This document shows positions 43,182 to 51,386 of a stretch of DNA of 64,000 nucleotides, piece after piece (positions within the stretch are counted from its first letter, which is position 1; the number at the start of each line of letters is the position of its first letter). Made by a program: the position numbers and the translations under genes. Below the pieces are notes generated by a model, which saw only the letters and a list, made by a program, of their open reading frames with translations, made no database searches and was not told the origin of the DNA. Source of the stretch: Hyphomicrobiales bacterium (GTDB taxonomy: Bacteria > Pseudomonadota > Alphaproteobacteria > Rhizobiales > Rhizobiaceae); the NCBI GenBank assembly GCA_900468625.1, contig UBUL01000039.1, positions 1-64,000 of the forward strand, read 5' to 3'.

Positions 43182-44012
43182 ATGAGACGATCCATCCTTC
43201 CGACCATCGCGCATCGCCTAGCCATTCTTTGCTACGTCGTCTTTGCGCTCTTCCCGCTTTTCTGGCTGCTCAAGGTCTCGGTCACACCGAACGACCTGCT
43301 TTATACGGAAGGCGTGCGCATGTGGCCGTCGCGCACGACTTGGGAACATTACTCCTTCGTGATACAGCACAGCGATTTCCCGACCTTCTTCAAGAACAGC
43401 CTGATCGTCTCCGGTTCGACGGCGATTGCGGTGACGATCTGCGCATCGCTCTCCGGCTACGCGCTCTCGCGCTTCAATTTCCGCGCCAAATACTGGATCG
43501 TGGCGCTGATGCTGCTAACCCAGATGTTTCCGCTCGTCATGCTCGTCGCACCGATCTTCAAGATCCTGACGCCGCTGCATCTGACCAACAGCCTGACAGG
43601 CCTCGTCATCGTCTACACAGCCTTCAACGTGCCTTTCGCCACCTTCCTGATGCAGTCCTTCTTTGACGGCATCCCGAAGGATCTGGAGGAGGCTGCGATG
43701 ATCGACGGCGCGACGCAGTTCACCGCCTTCCGGCAGATCATCCTGCCGCTGACGCTTCCCGGCATCGCAGCCACCCTCGGTTTCGTCTTTACGGCGGCAT
43801 GGAGCGAACTGCTCTTCGCGCTGATGCTGATCAACGGCAATCAGGCTGCGACCTTCCCGGTCGGGCTTCTCACCTTCGTCTCGAAATTCTCCGTGGACTT
43901 CGGGCAGATGATGGCGGCCGGCGTCATGGCGCTCATACCGGCCGCACTCTTCTTCCTGCTCATCCAACGTTATCTCGTGCAGGGCCTGACGGCCGGCGCG
44001 GTCAAGGGTTAG
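43182..44012 (+). CDS. ABC transporter permease, UgpE/MalG type
   Basis: A 276-residue permease with the EAA loop LEEAAMIDGATQFTAFRQIILPLTLPGIAATLGFVF and six membrane segments. It forms a heterodimer with the preceding permease. The ATPase gene begins 5 bp later. Confidence 0.92.
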   Translation: MRRSILPTIAHRLAILCYVVFALFPLFWLLKVSVTPNDLLYTEGVRMWPSRTTWEHYSFVIQHSDFPTFFKNSLIVSGSTAIAVTICASLSGYALSRFNFRAKYWIVALMLLTQMFPLVMLVAPIFKILTPLHLTNSLTGLVIVYTAFNVPFATFLMQSFFDGIPKDLEEAAMIDGATQFTAFRQIILPLTLPGIAATLGFVFTAAWSELLFALMLINGNQAATFPVGLLTFVSKFSVDFGQMMAAGVMALIPAALFFLLIQRYLVQGLTAGAVKG

Positions 44013-44016
44013 TCAC

Positions 44017-45075
44017 ATGGCATCGATCGATATTCAGAACGTCAAGAAAGCCTACGGCCATGTGCAGGTGCTGCACGACATCGATCTCAGGATCAAGGAC
44101 GGCGAATTCGTCGTGCTCGTCGGTCCCTCCGGATGCGGCAAATCCACCCTGCTACGCATGATTGCCGGCCTCGAAGACATCAGCGGCGGCGAAATCCGCA
44201 TTGCCGACAACCGCGTCAACGAGCTGCATCCGAAGGATCGCGATATCGCCATGGTCTTTCAGTCCTATGCGCTCTATCCGCATATGAATGTCGCCGGCAA
44301 CATGAGCTACAGCCTGCGGCTGCGGAAAGTGGCAAAGGACGGCATTGCAAAGGCTGTCGCCGGTGCGGCATCCAAGCTCGGACTTGATCCGCTGCTCGAG
44401 CGCCGGCCAAAGGCGCTCTCCGGCGGTCAGCGCCAGCGTGTCGCCATGGGTCGCGCCATCGTGCGCCAGCCGAAGGCTTTTCTCTTCGACGAGCCATTAT
44501 CGAATCTCGACGCGCGGCTGCGCGAGCAGATGCGCGCGGAAATCAAGAAGTTGCATGGCGATCTTAAAGCAACGTCGATCTATGTGACGCATGACCAGAT
44601 CGAGGCGATGACGCTGGCGGACCGTATCGTCGCCATGCATGGCGGGGTGGTTCAGCAGGTCGGCAGCCCCCTTGAACTCTATGATCGCCCCGCCAATCTC
44701 TTCGTTGCGGGCTTCATCGGCTCGCCCGGCATGAACTTTCTCGATGCCACGTATGAGAGCAATGCCGTCAGACTCAAGGATGGCACACTCGTTCCGCTTC
44801 CCGCGCCGCTGAAACTGGCAGATGGTACGAAGGTCACACTCGGCATCCGCCCGGAGCATGTCGCTTTGTCATCTGATCCGTCCGACATGGCCGCCAATGT
44901 CGAATTGATCGAACCCACCGGCTTCGGCATCATCCTACACCTTTCACTGCACGGCCTGCCGTTCAAGGTGTTCACATTGGATCGCACCGCGCTGAGCGCC
45001 GGCAATCGGGTCAATGTCGGCTTCCCGGCGCAGCATCTGCATGTCTTCGACGAAGAAGGGAAGCGGGCGGCCTGA
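44017..45075 (+). CDS. ABC transporter ATP-binding protein, UgpC/MalK type
   Basis: A 352-residue ATPase. Walker A GPSGCGKST, Q-loop VFQSYALYPH, signature LSGGQRQRVAMGRA, Walker B FLFDEPLSNLDARLR and H-loop VTHDQIEAMTL are intact, and residues 235-345 form the regulatory TOBE domain (GIRPEHVAL). It completes the importer. Confidence 0.95.
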   Translation: MASIDIQNVKKAYGHVQVLHDIDLRIKDGEFVVLVGPSGCGKSTLLRMIAGLEDISGGEIRIADNRVNELHPKDRDIAMVFQSYALYPHMNVAGNMSYSLRLRKVAKDGIAKAVAGAASKLGLDPLLERRPKALSGGQRQRVAMGRAIVRQPKAFLFDEPLSNLDARLREQMRAEIKKLHGDLKATSIYVTHDQIEAMTLADRIVAMHGGVVQQVGSPLELYDRPANLFVAGFIGSPGMNFLDATYESNAVRLKDGTLVPLPAPLKLADGTKVTLGIRPEHVALSSDPSDMAANVELIEPTGFGIILHLSLHGLPFKVFTLDRTALSAGNRVNVGFPAQHLHVFDEEGKRAA

Positions 45076-45087
45076 CGGCCGCCCTTT
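45065..45087 (+). terminator. terminator at the end of the UgpBAEC-like operon
   Basis: GGGCGGCC (45065-45072) pairs with GGCCGCCC (45077-45084), followed by TTTG. It overlaps the ATPase stop codon and separates it from the convergent peptidase gene. Confidence 0.6.
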
Positions 45088-45095
45088 GAAAATTC

Positions 45096-46241
45096 TCAGC
45101 TCGCAAACGGCTCCGTCGGCCCGCTGGAAGGCGGGGTGAACCAGCGCGGGCCGTCCGAGGTCATATAGATGTGATCCTCCAGCCGGATACCGAATTTCTG
45201 CGGGAAGACGATCATCGGCTCGTTCGAAAAGCACATGCCGGGCGCAAGCCTCGTTGCGCTGCCGCGCACGATATAGGGTTCTTCGTGAATTTCGAGGCCA
45301 AGGCCGTGACCGGCGCGATGCGGCAATCCCGGCAGCTTGTAGTCCGGCCCGAGCGAATGTCTCGCCAGCACGGCGCGCGCCGCATCGTCCAGACTGGAAC
45401 AGGCGGCACCCAGCTTGGCGGCATCGAAAACCGCCTGTTGCGCCTCGCGTTCGATCGCCCAGGCATCTTCAAAGACGCTGTCGCCGCTCTTCAGCTTGTA
45501 TGTCCGCGTCAGGTCGGAATGATAACCGTCGATGCGGGCGCCGGTGTCCACCAGAATGACGTCGTCTTCGCCGAGCGTCTGGTCGCCGTCAGCGCCATGT
45601 GGCAGTGACGTGGCCTCGCCGAAGGACACGATGCAGAAGGTCGAGCCGCCATCGGTACCGGCCTCACGATGACCCCGGTCGATGAACTCCGCCACTTCCG
45701 ATGCGCGAATTCCCGGCTTGAGCAAGGCGTGCGCCTGCTTGTGCACGTCCAGCGTCAGTTTCATGGCGTATTGAATGAGCGCGATTTCGGCTGGAGACTT
45801 GAGCCGACGCAGGCTGCTGATGATCGGCCCACCATTGACAAGCCTTTCGGCTCCGAGCTCGGCCGCCAGCCGTTGGTAGAAATATAGCGGCATGCTGTCG
45901 TCGAGCGCCAAAACGCCCTTATCCCCCAGCACGCGGGCGATGAGTGCCGCGCTGCTCTCCTCTTCCTGCCATTCCAGGATTTCCGCCGGCAGATGCGGCA
46001 GGGTTTCCACCCGGCTGCGTTCGAAGCCCGGGACGATATAGTGAAGCCCCGTTGGCGTCACCAGCGCGCCCAGAAACCGCTCGCTCGCATGCCAGACGAG
46101 CCCGGTGAAGTAACGCAGGCTCTCTGTCGGCCCCAGCAACATGCCGGCCAGGCCCTGCGCATCGAGCAGTTTCCTAAGCCTCGAAAGGCGCTGGTCCCTT
46201 TCCTCTTCAGTGATCCTGGGTACTGGATGTTGCCACGACAT
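45096..46241 (-). CDS. M24-family Xaa-Pro aminopeptidase/dipeptidase-like hydrolase
   Basis: A 381-residue pita-bread metallohydrolase. The five dinuclear-metal ligands are present: the two Asp of VDTGARIDGYHSDLTRTY, His in AGHGLGLEIHEEP, Glu in FSNEPMIV and Glu in GIRLEDHI. The N-terminal creatinase-like domain covers residues 1-150. The ATG at 46241 follows GAGGAGAATAGGA. Members cleave Xaa-Pro peptides or, in the DoeA branch, ectoine. It is convergent with the importer operon, and the importer may supply its substrate. Confidence 0.87.
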   Translation of the reverse strand: MSWQHPVPRITEEERDQRLSRLRKLLDAQGLAGMLLGPTESLRYFTGLVWHASERFLGALVTPTGLHYIVPGFERSRVETLPHLPAEILEWQEEESSAALIARVLGDKGVLALDDSMPLYFYQRLAAELGAERLVNGGPIISSLRRLKSPAEIALIQYAMKLTLDVHKQAHALLKPGIRASEVAEFIDRGHREAGTDGGSTFCIVSFGEATSLPHGADGDQTLGEDDVILVDTGARIDGYHSDLTRTYKLKSGDSVFEDAWAIEREAQQAVFDAAKLGAACSSLDDAARAVLARHSLGPDYKLPGLPHRAGHGLGLEIHEEPYIVRGSATRLAPGMCFSNEPMIVFPQKFGIRLEDHIYMTSDGPRWFTPPSSGPTEPFAS

Positions 46242-46469
46242 TCCTATTCTCCTCGATAATCTTTGCCTTGCAGGCATCCATCCCGCACCGGATGGAGCCG
46301 CGCCGACACTATCGCTCAAGCGGATGTTATGTCGACAAATAAAATACAAAATCACCACCGGCGGCTTGCCGAATGATCACAGCCGCGTTCGATCGCTAAA
46401 TTATCTGACAGCGCGAACGCTGTCCCGATGGTTCACTACCTCCATCGAAACAAACGGTGGAGTATCACT

Positions 46470-46697
46470 ATGCAAGCTGCAAACACCTTAACGTCTTCCA
46501 AACGCGTCCGCAGCCACAGCGAAGCCCGGCATTCGCCTCTTTCGCTGTTGCCGGACCTTGTACATCTGCTCGCGCGCAAGATGGCCGAAAGGAGAAACCG
46601 CACTGCGCTTCTGGAACTGTCGGACGATCAGTTGAAGGATATCGGCCTTTCTCGCGGCCAGAACGGAAGCGACGTCCATGTCTATAGCCGCTACTAA
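46470..46697 (+). CDS. DUF1127-domain small protein
   Basis: A 75-residue protein. The C-terminal RKMAERRNRTALLELSDDQLKDIGLSRGQ is the DUF1127 (YjiS-like) motif: an Arg-rich helix followed by L-x-D-IGLSR. Small DUF1127 proteins of rhizobia and Agrobacterium affect phosphate and carbon metabolism and RNA turnover. GGTGGAG precedes the ATG at 46470. Alone. Confidence 0.87.
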   Translation: MQAANTLTSSKRVRSHSEARHSPLSLLPDLVHLLARKMAERRNRTALLELSDDQLKDIGLSRGQNGSDVHVYSRY

Positions 46698-46764
46698 AGA
46701 TAGCGCAGGCCGTGCTAAGATTAGCTAATGTGGCGAGTACCGGCGCTGGGATGAGGATTTTGGC

Positions 46765-47616
46765 ATGTCGCAAATTTCGACAGCTTTGCTGCTGAAGACG
46801 AAGACCGTCCTCATCCGCGATGTCGTCTGCAATGGCGAATGCCGCCACAAGACCGATGAGGAGTGCGCCCATCGGACGAGCCTTGTCTATCCCTATCGCG
46901 GCGTCTTCAAGCGTCATGTCGGCCAGAACGACGTCGTTGCGGAAGCAAACCAGGTGCTGTTCTTCAACCGTGAGCAGGGATATCGGATCAGCCATCCCGT
47001 CGACGGCGGCGATTCCTGTCTCGACCTCATGATCGACGAAACGGTCCTTCACGAGCTTGTTCCAAAGGATCAGGTTCAATCCGGCGACGGTGTGGTCTTT
47101 CGCCGCCAGCGGCGGCGGATAGATCCCCGTGCCCAGGCGCTTGTCGCGATGCTGCGTCATGGGCTGAGCCGCAATATAGCCGAAAGCCTCGAAGGCGAGA
47201 CGCTGGCGCTGACCCTGGTGCGCCGGTCGCTCGGCGAGCGCACGTCACATGCAGCCGGCGCCAGTTTCGGCCGGCAGAAACTTGTCGACCGCGCAAAGCT
47301 CGTCCTGTCTTCCGATCTCGCCCGCCGCTGGACGCTTGCTGAGATCGCCAAGGAGGTCGGCGTCTCGCCCGTTTATCTGACGCAGGTCTTCCAACAGGTG
47401 GAAGCCATACCGCTCTACCGTTACCAGTTACGGCTCCGGCTGGCGCGCGCGCTCGATCTTCTCGGCTCTTATGACGACCTGACCATGCTCGGGCTCGATC
47501 TTGGCTTTTCCAGCCACAGCCATTTCAGCGCCGCCTTCAAACAGACCTACGGCCTGACGCCGGCGGAATTCCAGCGCTCGGCACAATTGAAGCCGAAGCG
47601 TTACGCTGCTCGCTAA
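46765..47616 (+). CDS. AraC-family transcriptional regulator
   Basis: A 283-residue regulator. The N-terminal half is a cupin-like sensor that contains an unusual Cys/His set (VVCNGECRHKTDEECAH, about residues 20-36), which might bind a metal or sense oxidation. The C-terminal AraC double helix-turn-helix is plain: RWTLAEIAKEVGVSPVYLTQVFQQVEAIPLYRYQ and LDLGFSSHSHFSAAFKQTYGLTPAEF. Its target is unknown; the Cys-rich microprotein gene lies 82 bp downstream. Confidence 0.9.
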   Translation: MSQISTALLLKTKTVLIRDVVCNGECRHKTDEECAHRTSLVYPYRGVFKRHVGQNDVVAEANQVLFFNREQGYRISHPVDGGDSCLDLMIDETVLHELVPKDQVQSGDGVVFRRQRRRIDPRAQALVAMLRHGLSRNIAESLEGETLALTLVRRSLGERTSHAAGASFGRQKLVDRAKLVLSSDLARRWTLAEIAKEVGVSPVYLTQVFQQVEAIPLYRYQLRLRLARALDLLGSYDDLTMLGLDLGFSSHSHFSAAFKQTYGLTPAEFQRSAQLKPKRYAAR

Positions 47617-47698
47617 AGATTCCGACAGCGCCAATGCAATGATCGGTGTTCTCATCACCCTGCCCCGGCAACGGGATCGATCAGGAAAGGATCATGAG

Positions 47699-47860
47699 AT
47701 GAAGAGAACCACATGTGCCGCTTGCGACTGCGAACTGGGTGCCGAAACCATCAAGGTCAATCTCGGCGGCAAATCGGTCGAAGTATGCTGCGAGGAATGT
47801 GCGGCAGCCTTGAAGGAGGCCGACCAATCGACATCGGCCGCATCCAGCGGCAAGGAATAG
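47699..47860 (+). CDS. small Cys-rich metal-binding-like protein
   Basis: A 53-residue protein. CAACDC near the start and VCCEECAAAL in the middle resemble a TRASH/YHS-like treble-clef or heavy-metal-binding knuckle. AAAGGA precedes the ATG. The tail is Ser/Ala-rich. It follows an AraC regulator with a Cys-rich sensor region, which suggests metal sensing or handling. Confidence 0.7.
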   Translation: MKRTTCAACDCELGAETIKVNLGGKSVEVCCEECAAALKEADQSTSAASSGKE

Positions 47861-47938
47861 CGGCCAGATCAGAGCAAGGCGCTATGGCGGCAACAGCAAA
47901 GGTGCGGCCGCGGTAGGGATGCCGCTATCCAGGGCATA

Positions 47939-47969
47939 GGCAACCGCCGTATCGAGTGCGGCGGTTGCC
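47939..47969. terminator. strong hairpin after the Cys-rich microprotein gene
   Basis: GGCAACCGCCG (47939-47949) and CGGCGGTTGCC (47959-47969) form an 11-bp perfect stem with a 9-nt loop. The downstream sequence AATTTCT is only weakly T-rich. The rest of the 308-bp gap (47861-48168) shows no gene. Confidence 0.5.
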
Positions 47970-48168
47970 AATTTCTCCGCCGAGCGTCCAGGAATCTCGG
48001 ACCAGCATCGTCAGACGAGAAATTGTAATAAAGTGTTGCCGGCCGCCACTTGGCAAACTTCGTTCGCAACATTCCTTTTGCAGGAAATACTCGGACACGT
48101 AGGGACGTATTGCATTCACACGGCCCAACTAGCCTCAGCATCAGTTAATTGAAATGAAGGTACTGATC

Positions 48169-48798
48169 ATGAGGCAACAATACTTCATTGCGACATTGCT
48201 GGCAGCCGCGATCGGCTCCGCAGCCGCTTCGGCCTATGCCACGGAGCCGGCCGGTGAGCCGGATGGGCAGAATCCGATGAGCATCCAGGCTCCACAACCT
48301 CCACAGCCCTGCATGCCGCCGCCTGGCTGGTCTTTTCCGGGCCAGCACCCGGAAGGTCCGATGATGGCTTTTGGCGGCGACATGCCCATGCTGCCTCCTG
48401 GCCCGCCCGGCGGCTTTCCTCGCGGAAAGAATCCGGCCCTGGCGATCGCAGGCAAATTGTCGGCGCTTGAAACGCTGATCGGCATTCGCAGTGCTCAGCT
48501 CGATGCCTGGAGGGACTATACCAATGCGCTGACGGATTTTCTGGCTTTTCCCAAGCACCAGCCTGCGGGCTCTCCGCCGGCCGATGCTGCGGCTGCTTCT
48601 CAATCCGATCGTGATGCCGGCAAACAGGGGGAACTCTTCGGCGAGCTGATGGCCGATCACCTTCTGAATCGCGCCGGCAAGGCAACGGCCCTCAAGGAGA
48701 AGGCGCTCGCCTTGCGCAATGTGCTGACCGCCGATCAGCTGGCGAAGCTCGAGGACGCCGAGCGATCGCTCGTTCCCGATCCGCATGCCTTCCGCTGA
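48169..48798 (+). CDS. periplasmic Spy/CpxP-like (LTXXQ-type) protein
   Basis: A 209-residue exported protein. Signal peptide YFIATLLAAAIGSAAASAYA, then a Pro/Met/Gly-rich linker (residues 40-95, many Met and Pro), then a helical domain LSALETLIGIRSAQLDAWRDYTNALTDFL and LKEKALALRNVLTADQLAKLEDAE. The last segment resembles the LTxxQ motif of Spy/CpxP proteins, which act as envelope chaperones or metal-responsive stress proteins. The ATG at 48169 is used since AAGGT precedes it. The Met-rich linker could bind copper. Confidence 0.7.
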   Translation: MRQQYFIATLLAAAIGSAAASAYATEPAGEPDGQNPMSIQAPQPPQPCMPPPGWSFPGQHPEGPMMAFGGDMPMLPPGPPGGFPRGKNPALAIAGKLSALETLIGIRSAQLDAWRDYTNALTDFLAFPKHQPAGSPPADAAAASQSDRDAGKQGELFGELMADHLLNRAGKATALKEKALALRNVLTADQLAKLEDAERSLVPDPHAFR

Positions 48799-48933
48799 TT
48801 GATGGAAGAAAATCCTGGCCGGGAAAACTCCACGGCATAGTTACCATCGACCATTTCCTCTCCGCTTCCGACCAATTTGAGACCCCCCCGGACGCCTCTG
48901 GTGGTTGGAAGGAGCGGCCCGCAAAGGGTCGAA

Positions 48934-48969
48934 TGGTCCGGGAACGCCCCGCCCGGCGTTCCCGGACCA
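48934..48969. repeat. 15-bp perfect inverted repeat
   Basis: TGGTCCGGGAACGCC (48934-48948) and GGCGTTCCCGGACCA (48955-48969) are perfect complements with a 6-nt loop. It lies 135 bp after the Spy-like gene and 119 bp before the efflux lipoprotein gene, without a U-run. It could be a terminator or a repeat element. Confidence 0.5.
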
Positions 48970-49087
48970 ATTCTGTGTGAGCGCCGTAGCCTTTTTCCAC
49001 GGAGGAAAATTGCCCATGCGACGGGGCTAAACCTATGCGGGCTCCATAAGGCCAACGCTCAAAATCAATAAGACAGGGATAGAAATC

Positions 49088-50578
49088 TTGCCGATTTGTT
49101 CGCGTTCAAACCCAAAGTCATCAAATATCATCATTGCCGCCGCGCTCGCCGGAACATTGACAAGCTGCGTCGTCGGACCGGACTACCGCGCACTCGGCCT
49201 CCCGATGCCATCGCATTGGGGCGACAAGGGCGCGACCGAACCGCGCAAGGTCCCACAACTGTCGCAATGGTGGAAACAACTCAAGGACCCCACCCTCAAT
49301 GCGTTGATCGAGGAGGCCATCGCCGACAATCTTGACGTAGCGACGGCCAAGGCGAAAATCCGCCAGGCGCGTGCCACCTACCGGGAGCAGAAAGGGGCAC
49401 TGCTGCCGACCGTCGAGGGAACCGGTTCGGCCACGCGCACGCGCACCTCCGCCGCGGAGAGCGGTACGGCGGACGCGACGTTTTCTACGCTATATGCGGG
49501 AGGTTTCGACGCGAGCTGGGAGATGGATCTCTTCGGGGGCAACAAACGCGCCGCCGAAGCGGCAAAATATGGCGTCGATGCCGCGGACGAGCAGCTCCGC
49601 GACACCATGCTGACCTTGATCGGCGATGTCGCCTCCTACTATGTCCAGGCACGCGAATATCAGGCGTTGCGCGATCTGGCCAGGCGCACCGCGATATCGC
49701 AGCGCAAGAGCGCGGCGCTTACGCATGCCGAATATCAGGCAGGCAGCGCCACCGCGGTCGATACAGCCAAAGCCGACGCGCAGGCCAGCAGCACGGAATC
49801 CGACATTCCAGCCTATGAAATCTCCTATGCCGAAGCGGTTCATCGCCTGAGCGTGCTGCTGGGCAAGCCGCCTGCAACTTTGGAAGAAAGGCTCAAGGCA
49901 GGAGGTCCGATCCCAAGCCCGAAGATGAACGTTGCGATCGGCATTCCCGCCGATATCCTCACATCGCGTCCGGATGTGCGTCTCGCGGAGCGGCAGCTTG
50001 CGCAGTATACCGCGAAGATCGGTCAGGCGGAGGCCAATCGTTATCCCTCCATCTCCCTGACGGGCGACATCACATCGTCGGCCGCCAGTATCGGTGATCT
50101 CGCCAAGACGTCGTCCATCGGCTGGTCGCTCGGGCCGTCACTGACGGTGCCGCTCTTTCAGGGTGGCCAGCTCAAGGCCGCAGCCGATGTCGCCAAGGCC
50201 GAGCGTGATCAGTACTTCATCGCTTATCAATCGGCCGTCTTATCGGCCATGGAGGATGTCGAGAACGCCGTGGTGTCGCTTACCCAGGAGCGTTTGAAAT
50301 ATGTCAAGCTCGCCTCGTCCAGCAGCTCCTATCGCCGCGCTTCCGATCTTTCGCGCACACTTAACAAGGCCGGCGCCACCGGTTTTCTCGATGTGCTCGA
50401 TGCCGAGCGTTCGCTCTACAGCGCCGAAGAATCCGTCATTGAAAGCCGGGCTTCGATCGCCACTGACTATGTCGCGCTCAATAAGGCACTGGGCGGCGGC
50501 TGGGATGGCCTGGTCGACGTATCGATTCCGGCCGTTATCGATGCCGATACAGGCCCGCACCCGAGCACGGCTAAATAA
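49088..50578 (+). CDS. RND-type efflux outer-membrane lipoprotein (NodT/OprM family)
   Basis: A 496-residue TolC-like channel. The N-terminal lipobox LAGTLTSC puts the acylated Cys near residue 27. DPTLNALIEEAIADNLDVATAKAKIRQARATYREQKGALLP and IPADILTSRPDVRLAERQLAQYTAKIGQAEANRYPSISLTG are the two tandem outer-membrane-efflux repeats. The start codon is TTG. It would join an inner-membrane pump through an adaptor, but neither is present: only a decayed macB piece follows. Confidence 0.9.
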   Translation: MPICSRSNPKSSNIIIAAALAGTLTSCVVGPDYRALGLPMPSHWGDKGATEPRKVPQLSQWWKQLKDPTLNALIEEAIADNLDVATAKAKIRQARATYREQKGALLPTVEGTGSATRTRTSAAESGTADATFSTLYAGGFDASWEMDLFGGNKRAAEAAKYGVDAADEQLRDTMLTLIGDVASYYVQAREYQALRDLARRTAISQRKSAALTHAEYQAGSATAVDTAKADAQASSTESDIPAYEISYAEAVHRLSVLLGKPPATLEERLKAGGPIPSPKMNVAIGIPADILTSRPDVRLAERQLAQYTAKIGQAEANRYPSISLTGDITSSAASIGDLAKTSSIGWSLGPSLTVPLFQGGQLKAAADVAKAERDQYFIAYQSAVLSAMEDVENAVVSLTQERLKYVKLASSSSSYRRASDLSRTLNKAGATGFLDVLDAERSLYSAEESVIESRASIATDYVALNKALGGGWDGLVDVSIPAVIDADTGPHPSTAK

Positions 50579-50724
50579 TCTCGTACCGAACACCGTGGAA
50601 CATAAGTTCCCGATAACCGTCAGTCCCAAACGTGCCAATGGCCCAATTCCCGCGCCCGCCAAAACTCGATCACGGCAAAGCATCGGGCCTGGGCACTTGC
50701 TGTCTGCCGCTCCTCTGGCGCCTG

Positions 50725-50988
50725 TCACGTGGCTGTCGGCGCAAGCATTCTCCAGCGCTTCCTGACCGAAGCCGTACTCGTGTATCTGCTGGGTGGTGCT
50801 TTCGGCATTGCGACCGCGCTCGGCTTTGAGCTTTGCCTTCAATCATTTGAGCCCAGCTTCACACTGATCTATTCGACGAGTTCGATCATTTTGGCGTTCA
50901 CCTGTTCCCGCGCCATCGGCCTGACCTTCGGCTACCCGCCCGCAATGCCTCGCAGCCTGATCCGGTGGCGGCATTCTCAACAGGCTGA
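50725..50988 (+). pseudogene. macB: macB remnant (C-terminal end of a MacB-type ABC permease)
   Basis: Translation gives ILQRFLTEAVLVYLLGGAFGIATALG, then STSSIILAFTCSRAIGLTFGYPPA, which match the last two membrane helices of MacB. Near 50938 the frame shifts by one to NASQPDPVAAFSTG followed by TGA at 50986, again the MacB ending (PARNASxLDPV). The front of the gene, including the ATPase domain, is missing and residues just before ILQ are deleted. It lies 147 bp after the outer-membrane lipoprotein gene in the order expected for a MacAB-channel operon. Confidence 0.75.
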
Positions 50989-51386
50989 TATTTCCGGGAA
51001 AAATCCAAGGCCGGGGCCGGAAAGCAATCCGGCTTCACCATTCGTGTTGGGGGCGTCATGGCGAAGCCGGGTATGCGGGGCGATCAAAGCCTGCTCGAGT
51101 CACGCTGCTGATCGACTGTAATTTTACATCAGTTGGTGCCCGGAACATTTCTGAAGATTGCTGAAACAAGGCATTTTGACGAAATTTAGTGTCTCGGTTT
51201 TTCCCTTCGCAGGAGCGTCATTTAGAAAATTCTTTAATATTATCATAAGCATCGTCATTTCTAGAATTTTTGAATACTTCAGGCAAGTAAAGCCTATATG
51301 GCCGAAAACCGGCGTGGACCGGCCCCTTTCTCAAGCGAAGCAGGTTTATGTTCGAACGATGAGTTTGTTGGCCTGTTCTGTTTGTA
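50989..51386. other. gene-free region after the macB remnant
   Basis: About 400 bp between the macB remnant and the histidine kinase gene, AT-rich from 51120 to 51300. No coding frame or strong hairpin was found; it may be further decayed sequence. Confidence 0.4.
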
